NCBI GenBank assembly: GCA_028281025.1
Contig: JANQKR010000044.1
Coordinates: forward strand, 101,591 to 165,590
DNA from: Croceivirga sp.
Lineage (GTDB): Bacteria; Bacteroidota; Bacteroidia; Flavobacteriales; Flavobacteriaceae
DNA length: 64,000 bases
Direction: 5' to 3'
Shown here piece after piece: positions 24,182-33,053 of the stretch (the first letter of the stretch is position 1; the number at the start of each line of letters is the position of its first letter). The notes below the pieces were generated by a model. It worked only from the letters and a program-made list of their open reading frames with translations. It was not told the origin of the DNA and made no database searches. The position numbers and the translations under genes are program-made.

Positions 24182-24598
24182 CCCACAAAGATTAAAGTTA
24201 GTGGGCTACCCAGTGCGGGAAGTGGTTCAAGCATGACCTCACGCAATATGATCAAGTGGGGCCTTTTGGCCATGAATAAAGGGAAATGGAACGGCGAACA
24301 ATTGGTTCCGGAAGCGTTTATGACCAAAGCAAGGAGTAGGGTCCTCTTTACTGGCGATGATAACGTCTTTGGTGGTGGCAAGGATGTCTCCAATCAAGGG
24401 TATGGGTATTACTGGTGGAGTGCGGATGTAAAATACGGTGATAAAAGTTATTTCAGTACATCCGCCCAAGGTGGTGGCGGGCAGTACATCATTCTGATCG
24501 AGGAACTTGATCTGATGGTTGTGGTTACTGCCCATAAAAACGATAACCGTACGCTACAACTTATCGCAGAGCGGATTATACCCGCTTTTATAAAATAG
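24182..24598 (+). pseudogene. 3' remnant of a beta-lactamase-family serine hydrolase
   Basis: The frame open from 24182 encodes about 138 residues matching only the C-terminal part of class C beta-lactamase/DD-peptidase-like enzymes: GSGSSMTSRNMIKWG, GEQLVPEAFM, GYGYYWWS, and GGGGQYIILIEELDLMVVVTA. The N-terminal half with the SxxK and YxN catalytic motifs is absent; upstream there is a stop and then the start of the divergent PAP2 gene. It is therefore a truncated, presumably dead gene. Confidence 0.82.
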
Positions 24599-24680
24599 TG
24601 GCGGAGCTTGTGAAAACCCTAGCTTTTCTTTTCAAGTAGCATCGGAAACATGGAAGCTTTTTATTTTTTTTCACCATATA

Positions 24681-25619
24681 TCAATTTGAGTTAAGTGCAG
24701 GGCTGTTTCTGAGTGCTTTTCTACCTTCCTGGTTTTCCAATACGTAATGCATTCTGGCGATTTGGTCTTTTGTAAAGATGTTCATCACCTCATCATGTGA
24801 CCAGTTCATATAGTTGCCAATCATTACCATTTCGCCCGCGCAGCCCATAAATGGGTTGCTGCCATAGACTTCGCGGTCCACTGCAGGGGTATCCTCGCAA
24901 TAATCGTTGAGGACACAATCCTTATGCCCCCAAGGATGCAGTAAACCCAGATAGTGGCCCATTTCATGGGTCAGGGTCCTACCATATCTGGCATGGCAAT
25001 CGATATTGGACGCGCCAAAGTGTATCCAATTGACCAAAATACCTTCTGCATCATTTGGCCCTGGCCAGGATGAAGGTGGTATGCCCGGAAGATCGGTCTT
25101 TGGTAGTGTTGAATTACCCAACACCAGACATTCCGTTGATTGTGGTAAAGGGGTAGTCCAAATGTTGATATATTGACTGGGGTCCCAATAGGCATATTGT
25201 GCAAAATGGTTCTGGTTGTATCCCAATACGGGAACTTGCACCTTAGTGGTATCAATTCGATTGATCCCATTGGTAAGCGCTCCATTTGGCGCCTGTTTGG
25301 CAAGGACAAATTCAATATTGGTATCTCCTCCCGATGGGTGGTCGTTAAATCCCCTCGTACCTTTTTTTCTTCTGAAATCCTCATTAAGGATTTCAATTTG
25401 TCTTTTAATGCGTTCTTCCGAAAGGTTGGGACCTTCCCCGATGTTTTCCCCCTCGTGGATGACATGGACAACCACCGGGAGGAAAATCACCCCTTCGTTT
25501 GGATCTGTAGGTATTGGGATCTCAATTTCCTCATCTTTGTCACAAGATGTAATCACTAGGGCGGTGAAAAGGAAAACCATTGTCGGAATTCTCCAGCCCA
25601 TCCGTTTCCTTGGTTCCAT
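24681..25619 (-). CDS. M43-family zinc metalloprotease lipoprotein
   Basis: A 312-residue exported protease. The signal has a lipobox-like end (LVITSCDKDEE, Cys ~26). The catalytic motif HEMGHYLGLLHPWG matches the metzincin form HExxHxxGxxH of the M43 (pappalysin/cytophagalysin) family. A Met-turn candidate follows in GNYMNWS, and cysteines (CVLNDYCEDTP, GCAGEMV) would form the family's disulfides. It probably degrades extracellular protein. It is five bases downstream of the fatty-acid-hydroxylase-type gene, so the two form an operon. Confidence 0.9.
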   Translation of the reverse strand: MEPRKRMGWRIPTMVFLFTALVITSCDKDEEIEIPIPTDPNEGVIFLPVVVHVIHEGENIGEGPNLSEERIKRQIEILNEDFRRKKGTRGFNDHPSGGDTNIEFVLAKQAPNGALTNGINRIDTTKVQVPVLGYNQNHFAQYAYWDPSQYINIWTTPLPQSTECLVLGNSTLPKTDLPGIPPSSWPGPNDAEGILVNWIHFGASNIDCHARYGRTLTHEMGHYLGLLHPWGHKDCVLNDYCEDTPAVDREVYGSNPFMGCAGEMVMIGNYMNWSHDEVMNIFTKDQIARMHYVLENQEGRKALRNSPALNSN

Positions 25620-25624
25620 AGTCC

Positions 25625-26401
25625 TTACTCTTTTTTAGTAATATCCTTAAAGGTTAGCATATCCCATACTTTATCTGATGCACCATGATAGAAGCCCGAC
25701 TCATGTTCATACTTTGTTGGGTTTTTAAAGGTTCCAAATAGGATATCGAACAAGGAAATATCCGAGTAGTTATAGGCATGGATGCCTTTTGCATGGTGTA
25801 TGGCGTGTGCTTCTGGCCGTTGTATGAAATACCCCAACCAAACCGGAGTCTTGATATTGCTATGTTGGAAAATGGAAAAAAACGTCGTACCCAATATGAT
25901 CAGGGTCGTGGCTTCCGGCGTAAATCCGGTGATGACCACCAAACACAAACTTCCCAAAAAGGTAAAACCGATCATGTCCATAGGACTGAAATAAAAGGCG
26001 CCGTAGCTATCCAGGCGTTCCGCACTATGGTGCATCTGGTGGAAAATCTTCCAAAGCTTATCGTTTTTGTGCATTGCCCTATGCCAGACATACACCCCAA
26101 GCTCATAAACCAGAATTCCAGTAATGGCACCACCAATGGTACCCAAGCCAGTGAGGTCAAAAACCTGATAATTGGCCAAATAACCGTCCCAGATAATGGG
26201 AAGGTAGGAGGAAAGAAAAAAGAACAATGCGAATGCGAGAAGTCCTTTTAATTTCCAAAATTTCATTTGAGGCAGTTCCCTGGCAGGAAAGAGCGCTTCC
26301 CACAGCATTAGGCCACCGTAGATGCCAAATACGATGTATGAAATCGGGTTGAATACCAACTCCCAAGGCGTAGGGAGGTTCGCCATTAATTCTTTCATCA
26401 C
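25625..26401 (-). CDS. Sterol desaturase / fatty acid hydroxylase superfamily membrane enzyme
   Basis: A 258-residue membrane di-iron enzyme. Four or five hydrophobic segments surround the histidine clusters typical of the superfamily: HRAMH, HQMHHSAERLD, and HAIHHAKGIH followed by NYSDISLFDILFGTF. It should hydroxylate or desaturate a lipid; the substrate cannot be told. A promoter-like box lies upstream and the M43 protease gene follows directly. Confidence 0.92.
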   Translation of the reverse strand: MMKELMANLPTPWELVFNPISYIVFGIYGGLMLWEALFPARELPQMKFWKLKGLLAFALFFFLSSYLPIIWDGYLANYQVFDLTGLGTIGGAITGILVYELGVYVWHRAMHKNDKLWKIFHQMHHSAERLDSYGAFYFSPMDMIGFTFLGSLCLVVITGFTPEATTLIILGTTFFSIFQHSNIKTPVWLGYFIQRPEAHAIHHAKGIHAYNYSDISLFDILFGTFKNPTKYEHESGFYHGASDKVWDMLTFKDITKKE

Positions 26402-26424
26402 GTTTTGTTTTTGAATTCAGGGGG

Positions 26425-26459
26425 CAAAACTATTTTGAAGTTCCCGTATTGGGAAACAA
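26425..26459 (-). promoter_or_regulatory. Candidate promoter with internal inverted repeat
   Basis: On the minus strand TAGTTTTG (26432-26425) fits the TAnnTTTG -7 box, with TTTG about 24 bp upstream. In between lies TTCCC/GGGAA (26441-26455), a short inverted repeat that could be an operator. It would drive the hydroxylase-protease pair beginning at 26401. Confidence 0.4.
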
Positions 26460-26631
26460 ACCGTGTAGACCAAAAGCGTACACCTCTGGAATTATTGGTG
26501 GACAATACGGACGGTGCTCTTAAAATTAGGGGTACATTGGGTAGACATTGAATCTCAAATCGCTGTAAGTGTGCATTTTAAGGAAGGGAAGCTTTTAAGA
26601 AAAAAACGGCGCAAAAGCCTGGAAAAATGAC

Positions 26632-28308
26632 CTACGCATTCTTTTCAAGCTCCAGAAAGTAATCCAAAAGTTCTTGTTCGGGAGTCAAATGTAGTTTTTT
26701 ACGAAGCCTATACCGGGCCGTTTTGGCACTTTCGGGAGAGATGCCCATGATGCTGGCTGTTTCCTTTACATTCAAATTCAGCCGGGTCAATGAACAGATT
26801 TTGAGGTCATTCGGACTCAAATCGGGATGCCTTTGTTTCAGGTTGCTTAGAAAATTAGTGTGCACTTCTTCGAAAAACCGTCTAAAATCTTCCCAATCCT
26901 TATCGATATGCACATGATTTTTGATGTCTCGATGAAGCTCCTCCAGTAGTTTTTGTTGCACTGCAGGTGAAGCCTTTTTGGCAGCGGCAATCTTTTCCTG
27001 CAATTGGTTCAGTAGTTCATTTTTTTGTGCAAAATTTAGGGTGTACGAGGTAAGTTCCTTGTTTTTAAACTCCAATTGTTGTTGTAGCCTACGTTCCTTC
27101 AATGTAGCGTTTTCCAATTCTGTTCTCGCCAATGCCCCTTTTGACTTTAAAAGTTCAGTCTCCCTTTTTTCGCGTTGCCTTTGTTGCCGAAATAGGAGTA
27201 ATGCCGTAAGGGCGAGGGACACCAATAAAAGGGACAGAAAAACATTCATTAAAGTGCGTGAGTGTTTGGTTTCCTCAAGCAGTGCAATTTCCCTTTCCTT
27301 AATGGCAAGCTCGTTGTTGAATTCCAGTGCAGCTATCTGCTTGGACTTATCCGTATCATAAATCGAATCCCTTAAATTGATAAAGGCATCATAATAGAAA
27401 AGTGATTCTTGCCAAAGGCCTTGTTCCTTTTTTAGCAGTTTGAGTTCTTTATAAGCCCCCAAAATGTACCTGCGTAGTTTTTTCTCCTTGGCTTTTCCCA
27501 AAGCTTCCAGCAAAAGATTTTCGGCATCTACATATTCCCTGTTCAGTCGCTTTAATTTTCCATATTGTATGCGATTGCCGATACCACCATCAACATCATT
27601 TACGCTTTCTCCCAAGGCCATTGCTTTTTTCAAGTGGTAATCTGCCTGTTCCAACTCATTTTCAAGTAGGAACAGCCTGCCCAAAAGGTTATGCGCTTCC
27701 GCCATACCATATAAAAAATCATCATCGGAATGCATGTTCAACGCATTGGTCAGATACTCTCTGGCCTCAACAAGTTTATCTTTTTGTATCAATACCGCTC
27801 CTATTTTATTGAAGGTGGTGGCAATCCGTGACTTCAAATCCAACCGGGTAAACTTTTCAATGGAGCGTTCATAGATTTCCAGGGCATTGTCGAAATCCCT
27901 AATATCGGCATAGACCATACCGCTGTTCATCAAACAATTGGCTGCACCTTCCAAATCACCGATTTCCTCATAGATCTTTTGACAGTCGGTCAAGTTTTCA
28001 AGGGCAAGTTTGGGTTTTCCCAAGGTCCAATAGGCCACTCCAAGAACCCGTTTTGCTTTGGCAATTCCTTCATTGTACTGTAATTTCTCAGCCAATGACA
28101 ACGCTTCAGCGCTATTTGAAATCGATTTATTGGAGTTGACGATCCAATAGCGATAGCCCAAATCATTCAAAGCATCCACACATTCCTTACTCGAATCCGG
28201 AAATCTTTTGAGCATCCGTTCAAGACTATCCACAGTGGTTTCATTGTGCTGCCCATACAAGCAAACCGACAGGATAAGAAAGAGTAAAAAAAAGGCGTTG
28301 GACCGCAT
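26632..28308 (-). CDS. TPR-containing membrane regulator with LuxR-like helix-turn-helix
   Basis: A 558-residue protein: signal peptide (cleavage near LYGQ), six or so tetratricopeptide repeats over residues ~30-330 (for example AKAKRVLGVAYWTLGKPKLALENL), one membrane helix at ~350-370 (VFLSLLLVSLALTALLLF), a coiled coil, and a C-terminal helix-turn-helix of LuxR type (LSPNDLKICSLTRLNLNVKE, then AKTARYRLRKKL). This architecture is a common Bacteroidota one-component sensor: periplasmic TPRs sense, the cytoplasmic end binds DNA. Its target is unknown. Confidence 0.88.
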   Translation of the reverse strand: MRSNAFFLLFLILSVCLYGQHNETTVDSLERMLKRFPDSSKECVDALNDLGYRYWIVNSNKSISNSAEALSLAEKLQYNEGIAKAKRVLGVAYWTLGKPKLALENLTDCQKIYEEIGDLEGAANCLMNSGMVYADIRDFDNALEIYERSIEKFTRLDLKSRIATTFNKIGAVLIQKDKLVEAREYLTNALNMHSDDDFLYGMAEAHNLLGRLFLLENELEQADYHLKKAMALGESVNDVDGGIGNRIQYGKLKRLNREYVDAENLLLEALGKAKEKKLRRYILGAYKELKLLKKEQGLWQESLFYYDAFINLRDSIYDTDKSKQIAALEFNNELAIKEREIALLEETKHSRTLMNVFLSLLLVSLALTALLLFRQQRQREKRETELLKSKGALARTELENATLKERRLQQQLEFKNKELTSYTLNFAQKNELLNQLQEKIAAAKKASPAVQQKLLEELHRDIKNHVHIDKDWEDFRRFFEEVHTNFLSNLKQRHPDLSPNDLKICSLTRLNLNVKETASIMGISPESAKTARYRLRKKLHLTPEQELLDYFLELEKNA

Positions 28309-28328
28309 ATTGGATTACTGGCTTACTG

Positions 28329-28336
28329 CAAAGATA
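28329..28336 (-). promoter_or_regulatory. Candidate -7 box for the TPR regulator gene
   Basis: TATCTTTG on the minus strand matches TAnnTTTG and is 20 bp upstream of the start at 28308. A TTG lies about 25 bp further upstream, slightly beyond the usual spacing. Confidence 0.4.
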
Positions 28337-28381
28337 AACGTATGTTGTTTCCGAATCGACCCAATGGTTCACGAGGAATGA

Positions 28382-28552
28382 GTTGCAAGGGAAGGTTGTA
28401 GGGCCATGGCAATGAAGGGAAGGGAATACAAGGGGTATGTTCTTGTGGATGAACGGATCTTAAAAACTAAAAATAATTTGGATCATTGGATAGATCTAGA
28501 GCTCGATTTCAACCCAAGAGCAAAGTCCTCAAAAAAGAAAAAGAAGAAATAA
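28382..28552 (+). pseudogene. 3' remnant of a TfoX N-terminal-domain gene
   Basis: The frame from 28382 reads VAREGCRAMAMKGREYKGYV and continues to DHWIDLELDFNPRAKSSKK then a poly-lysine end. This matches the second half of the small TfoX/Sxy N-domain proteins (REGCR.M..KGREYKGYV...LDYWI.L.L.FN..AK). Full members are about 110 residues; the first half, with the MFGG motif, is missing and an in-frame stop precedes the fragment. The ATG at 28406 could still be translated as a 48-residue peptide. Confidence 0.78.
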
Positions 28553-28726
28553 TGCGTCTTTCGCAATAAAACGAACCTTTTTCGGAATGACTTATATGAT
28601 TTATAAATTGAAAGTTCAAAAAAGTATTGCTAACCAAATCAAATAAGGCATTGGCAGAATTTCTTTTTGTATACTGTCCGGGTATCGGCCCTGATTATTA
28701 TCATTTTCAAAACCAGGATTATACTC

Positions 28727-28734
28727 TATATTTG
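28727..28734 (+). promoter_or_regulatory. Candidate -7 box (TATATTTG)
   Basis: An exact TAnnTTTG match 16 bp before the start of the DVKA-repeat protein gene at 28751. No clear -33 TTG upstream. Confidence 0.4.
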
Positions 28735-28750
28735 AAGTAAAACGATACAA

Positions 28751-29332
28751 ATGAAAACGGTGGGACACACCTCAAAAGCCTTACCATATATTGGGTTTTT
28801 AGTTCTTTTATTTTTCTCCGTTACCAATGCACAATCGCAGGACCAAATACGGGAAAATGTGATTTATTGGCACATTAAAGCCGTTCTCCCCGAAGCCAAG
28901 TTGTTGGATATCAAGGCAATTGATGCAGATGGCACCTATCATGATGTAAAGGCCATACAAGACTCCTATGACACCAGCCTATTAAGTGTCAAGGCCCTGG
29001 TGAACGGGAAGACCATACCCATAAAAATGATTGTAGCCAAAAACGACAACTTTTATCCTGTCAAAGCCATTGCTAATGACGGTAGGATACTTGATGTGAA
29101 GGCGATTGGTGAAGAAGGGGAAATACTTGACGTTAAAGGAGTGAGCAGAATGGGAAACTTAATAGAAGTAAGGGCAATAGACAAGGCGCAAAAGCAGTAC
29201 GATGTGATTTCCATTTCTCCACAAAAAGGCGTGAACCATGTTAAAGGGCTAAAAATGTTTAATGACGAAGTAGAGGCGGTCATCCATGGTATAAAAATAT
29301 TCGCCCACGTAAAATCGCTTAAACAGTACTGA
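28751..29332 (+). CDS. Secreted DVKA-repeat protein
   Basis: A 193-residue exported protein (signal peptide to about residue 30, TNAQS). The mature part is built of about eight short repeats of 17-19 residues, each with a core like LDIKAI, HDVKAI, LSVKAL, YPVKAI, LDVKAI, LDVKGV, IEVRAI, usually preceded by a G-D/N turn. The regular strand-turn pattern suggests a beta-solenoid or beta-propeller-like stack. I recall similar proteins in flavobacteria but cannot name a function. Promoter-like box just upstream. Confidence 0.82.
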   Translation: MKTVGHTSKALPYIGFLVLLFFSVTNAQSQDQIRENVIYWHIKAVLPEAKLLDIKAIDADGTYHDVKAIQDSYDTSLLSVKALVNGKTIPIKMIVAKNDNFYPVKAIANDGRILDVKAIGEEGEILDVKGVSRMGNLIEVRAIDKAQKQYDVISISPQKGVNHVKGLKMFNDEVEAVIHGIKIFAHVKSLKQY

Positions 29333-29578
29333 TAGTTTTGTAAGGTCTTCGTCTGCCAATACTACGTGGCGCATAAAATCATTCCTAAGGGAAGGTAAAT
29401 GGATATGGAATGGAAGGCCCTGCCATTTGTCCTTTATGGTATCCCTGTAAATCTTCACGACATCCTTACAGGTGTTTTTTTTATCCAAAACCCTCAGGCG
29501 ATATTTCAACCAAGGAACAAGATGGTTCAAAAAAATGTTGGTTGAAAAGTGTAACAAAGTGTGTTTCTTGCTTTCCAA
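29249..29578 (-). pseudogene. Doubtful minus-strand coding remnant in intergenic space
   Basis: A 109-codon frame whose middle part (WLKYRLRVLDKKNTCKDVV, then DKWQGLPFHIHLPSLRNDF) looks like real protein in composition and codon use, unlike a shadow frame. It overlaps the end of the plus-strand DVKA gene by about 84 bp, has no recognised family and no visible promoter. It may be a decayed fragment of a longer gene or a coincidence. Confidence 0.3.
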
Positions 29579-29599
29579 TAACTAAAATCAGTCAAAATC

Positions 29600-31207
29600 A
29601 TGAAAACCATTATTTATCAATCAATACTATTGATTGTAGTATCCATTATTTTAACTAACACTACCATAGCCCAGGAAAAGCTTACTTCAGGGCAATGGCA
29701 GGCCGATCTGGATTATCTGCAGGAACAGGTGCATGGGGAATATCCTTTTTTGTTCAAAAAAATCAACCAGGAAGCTTGGGACAAGCAAGTTGCCGATCTT
29801 CGGGCCGAAATCCCAACCCTTGCCGAACACGAGATTAAAGTAGGGCTGAGCCGAATCGTATCGGCCTTTGAATACGGTCATACCCAAATTCCATTTAGCA
29901 CCTTGGCCAAGGACGCCGTACTCCCGGTGAACCTTTATCATTTTAAGGATGGCATCTACATCGAGGGGGTACATAAAAACCATTCCGAAACCTTGAGCGC
30001 CAAAGTATTGGCAATCAATGGATTGCCTATTGAAGAAGCTTTGACCAAAATCAGGCCCGTGGTCCCTGCGGAGAACGATCAGTATTTTAAGGGGTACGGC
30101 CTACGTTTCCTGACCGTTCCTGCCGTATTGCACGCCCAGGGCATTACAAAGACGTTACAGCAGGAGGTAAGCCTGGGCTTGGAAAAAAACGGCAAGCGCT
30201 TTACCCATAAGTTTTCTGCCATTCCCTTGGCAGATATGTCCCGCGATTATCTGCATACCCTACCCAACGAGAACTGGCTTAGTGCCCGTAACGCAGGGAA
30301 AACGCCATTGTATCTCAAACATCTCAATGACAACTATTTTTATTTTGAGTTGTTGGAAGGGACCAAGACGTTGTATGGGCGCCAAAGCTCGGTATTCGAT
30401 CATCCGGAAGAGACCTTACGGGATTTTTATACCCGTCTTTTTAGTTTTATCGATGCCCAGGGTGTGGAGAAACTGATCTACGATGTTCGGTTGAACGGGG
30501 GTGGCAACAACTATAACAATATCCATTTTATTAAGGGCATTATGGCCAGGCCCAAGCTTAACAAAGAGGGGAATTTCTTTTATATTATTGGCCGTAACAC
30601 CTTTTCGGCCTGTCAAAACCTGACCAATGATGTAGAGACCTATACGGAGGCCATCTTGGTAGGGGAGCCCACTTCAGAAAACAAGAACTTTTATGGTGAT
30701 GCCAAATTGGTACAGCTACCCAATTCGGGGATAAAGACCTACTTGTCCTTTGCCTGGTGGCAGGATAAGCCCCAATGGGAGAATGCGGATGCCACCACGC
30801 CCAATTTTTATGCGGAACCCACCTTTGAGGAATATCGTACCAACCAAGATCCGGTTTTGGCGCTTATTGAAACCATAGACCCCACAGATGTGGTGGACCC
30901 CATGGCGTATTTCAGTCAGCTTTTTACTGAAGGAAAGCTGGAGCAACTCAAAACGGATGCTAAGCGCATTATACGCGATCCCAAATACCAACACATCAAT
31001 TTTGAACAAGAATTCAGTCAGGTAGGGGAAATGCTATTGGATCAACAACAGTATCAGCCAGCAGCTTTTATATTTGGCACTTTTGTGGAAAGTTTTCCGA
31101 AAAACGCCAGTTTTTGGAAAGGCCTGGGAACGGCTTTAAAAGCAATGGGACAAACAGCACAAGCCGAGGAAGCTTTTGCCAAGGCAAAGTCCTTGGAGCA
31201 GCCATAG
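29600..31207 (+). CDS. Secreted S41-peptidase-like protein with C-terminal TPR
   Basis: A 535-residue exported protein (signal peptide ending near TIAQ). The middle carries the tail-specific-protease (S41) fold: IYDVRLNGGGNNYNN and IGRNTFSACQNL, where the serine in FSA would be the catalytic position, and EAILVGEPTSENKNFYG after it. A PDZ-like part may precede it. The last ~70 residues form one or two TPR units (FWKGLGTALKAMGQTAQAEEA). It is probably periplasmic or surface bound. A strong terminator hairpin follows the gene. Confidence 0.8.
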   Translation: MKTIIYQSILLIVVSIILTNTTIAQEKLTSGQWQADLDYLQEQVHGEYPFLFKKINQEAWDKQVADLRAEIPTLAEHEIKVGLSRIVSAFEYGHTQIPFSTLAKDAVLPVNLYHFKDGIYIEGVHKNHSETLSAKVLAINGLPIEEALTKIRPVVPAENDQYFKGYGLRFLTVPAVLHAQGITKTLQQEVSLGLEKNGKRFTHKFSAIPLADMSRDYLHTLPNENWLSARNAGKTPLYLKHLNDNYFYFELLEGTKTLYGRQSSVFDHPEETLRDFYTRLFSFIDAQGVEKLIYDVRLNGGGNNYNNIHFIKGIMARPKLNKEGNFFYIIGRNTFSACQNLTNDVETYTEAILVGEPTSENKNFYGDAKLVQLPNSGIKTYLSFAWWQDKPQWENADATTPNFYAEPTFEEYRTNQDPVLALIETIDPTDVVDPMAYFSQLFTEGKLEQLKTDAKRIIRDPKYQHINFEQEFSQVGEMLLDQQQYQPAAFIFGTFVESFPKNASFWKGLGTALKAMGQTAQAEEAFAKAKSLEQP

Positions 31208-31236
31208 CAACAAATCAAAACGAACAATCATAATGG

Positions 31237-31265
31237 GGGAATTGTGGAAACAGTTCCCTTTTTTT
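31237..31265 (+). terminator. Rho-independent terminator
   Basis: GGGAATTGT (31237-31245) pairs with ACAGTTCCC (31250-31258), nine pairs including one G-U, loop GGAA, followed by seven T. It lies 30 bp after the S41-like gene. Confidence 0.85.
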
Positions 31266-31340
31266 AGGGTTATCATAAATTTTTCTTCCATAGGCGTGCT
31301 TTAAAAAGCAGTGGTATACTTCCCAACCCAATACTTTATT

Positions 31341-31373
31341 TTGATAATTAACGTTACATTTTATGTAACTTTG
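31341..31373 (+). promoter_or_regulatory. Promoter with a perfect 17-bp palindromic operator
   Basis: TTG at 31341-31343 and TAACTTTG at 31366-31373 are 22 bp apart and match the flavobacterial promoter. The perfect palindrome GTTACAT-TTT-ATGTAAC (31353-31369) lies between them and overlaps the -7 box, so a bound protein would block RNA polymerase. It sits about 95 bp upstream of the cytochrome/PQQ-dehydrogenase gene. Confidence 0.6.
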
Positions 31374-31467
31374 CTGTTATAACGTGTCTGTGGTAATGTT
31401 AGGGGTGAACATGAATTTGCGCAACACGTGCCAATAAAAGCTCTTCACCAATTTAATATGGAAAATT

Positions 31468-33006
31468 ATGGCCCCGACCACCTCAAGTCAGTTTGCTGAG
31501 ATAACTTTCAAATTTAAGGACACCTACAAACGGTTGAAAACAACAACCAAATTGGTATTGTTGTTGCTTTTGTCCCTATTGTTGAGCTGTAACAGTTCTA
31601 TGGATCCCGAGCCTCCCGAAGAAGAAGTAATTGATCCCGAGGAAGAGGAAGTAATTGATCCAGGCAATGAAACTCTTGATCTGGCAAGGGCCGCGCTCAA
31701 TTATCGAAATCACTGTGGGGGCTGCCATGGACAGAACCTGAGTTCGTTTGTAGAACGCGAATGGACTTATGGCAGTTCTTCCGAAGAAGTGGTGCAGTCC
31801 ATAACCAATGGATATACCAACAATGGTATGCCCGCATACGGGGCTACTTTTAGTGAACTGGAGATCCAGGAATTGACTGAATATATCCTTTCCGAAATTG
31901 ACGGGAAAACGCAAGCCATGTTGGAGGAGGAAAACCCTGATTTATCCGGATTGATTTCATCAGATGACCTTACTTTTCGATTGGAAACCCTAACGGATGA
32001 AATTCCCGGTATTCCCTGGGGGATAGCACAATTGCCCAATGGTGAAATTTTGGTGACCGAGCGTGGAGGAAGGTTGTTCTTGGTGCAGAATGAGGGACAA
32101 TTGGTAGAAGTTACCAATCTTCCAGCCATTGTTTCCGAAGGGCAAGGTGGGCTGTTGGATGTTACCATACACCCTGATTTTGAAATCAATTCGTTTGTTT
32201 ATCTATCCTATTCCAGGGCCAATCCCAGTGATTCATCGGAATTGACAACTGCAGTGGCAAGAGGTGTACTCAATGGAAACAGCCTGAGCCAAGTGGAGAT
32301 TATCTTTACGGCACTTCCCTATGTAAATAGCGGCACACACTTTGGTTCCAGATTGGTGTTTGATACTGAGGGATACTTGTACGTTTCCGTGGGCGACCGC
32401 GGACGAAGGGACACCTACCCGCAGGCATTGGATAATGCCATCGGGAAAATACATCGGATCCATGATGATGGTCGAATTCCTACGGATAACCCCTTTTATA
32501 ATACGCCCGGAGCGGTCAATTCAATTTTCACCTATGGCACACGTAACCCTCAGGGAATGAGTATACATCCAGAGACCGGAGCGGTTTGGGAAGGCGAACA
32601 TGGACCCCGAGGCGGTGATGAAATCAATCTTTTGGAAGCCGGGGACAACAACGGATGGCCCGTGATATCATACGGTATCAATTATGATGGAACCACTTTT
32701 ACGGATTTAACCGAATTGGATGGTATGGAACAGCCCGTGCACTACTGGACCCCTTCCATTGCGCCTTGCGGTATGACATTTGTCTCCGGCGATTTTTATG
32801 GAAATTGGAAAAATGATCTGTTCGTCAGCTCACTTAAATTCGAATACCTCCATCGTTTAAAAATGAATGGCAACGAGGTTGTTGGCCATGAAACACTATT
32901 GGAGGATATAGGCAGGGTACGTGACGCACAAATGGGTAGGGACGGCTATCTTTATATTGTGGTAGAAGGCCCCGGTAGACTTATACGCCTCGTACCTGAG
33001 CAATAA
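31468..33006 (+). CDS. Lipoprotein cytochrome c - PQQ-dependent sugar dehydrogenase fusion
   Basis: A 512-residue exported protein. A hydrophobic run ending LLLSLLLSC gives a lipoprotein signal (Cys ~47, after an unusually long n-region). An acidic linker (PEEEVIDPEEEEVIDP) leads to a class I cytochrome c domain with haem motif CGGCHG and axial Met candidate in NNGMPAYG. Residues ~165-510 are a glucose/sorbosone dehydrogenase beta-propeller: EILVTERGGRLFLV, VYLSYSRANP, GTRNPQGMSIHPETGAVWEGEHGPRGGDEIN. Electrons from sugar oxidation would pass from PQQ to the fused haem. Confidence 0.93.
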   Translation: MAPTTSSQFAEITFKFKDTYKRLKTTTKLVLLLLLSLLLSCNSSMDPEPPEEEVIDPEEEEVIDPGNETLDLARAALNYRNHCGGCHGQNLSSFVEREWTYGSSSEEVVQSITNGYTNNGMPAYGATFSELEIQELTEYILSEIDGKTQAMLEEENPDLSGLISSDDLTFRLETLTDEIPGIPWGIAQLPNGEILVTERGGRLFLVQNEGQLVEVTNLPAIVSEGQGGLLDVTIHPDFEINSFVYLSYSRANPSDSSELTTAVARGVLNGNSLSQVEIIFTALPYVNSGTHFGSRLVFDTEGYLYVSVGDRGRRDTYPQALDNAIGKIHRIHDDGRIPTDNPFYNTPGAVNSIFTYGTRNPQGMSIHPETGAVWEGEHGPRGGDEINLLEAGDNNGWPVISYGINYDGTTFTDLTELDGMEQPVHYWTPSIAPCGMTFVSGDFYGNWKNDLFVSSLKFEYLHRLKMNGNEVVGHETLLEDIGRVRDAQMGRDGYLYIVVEGPGRLIRLVPEQ

Positions 33007-33053
33007 TGTTGGGTTGAATGCTGTTTTAACCAAGGGTATATAAACCCTAAAAA

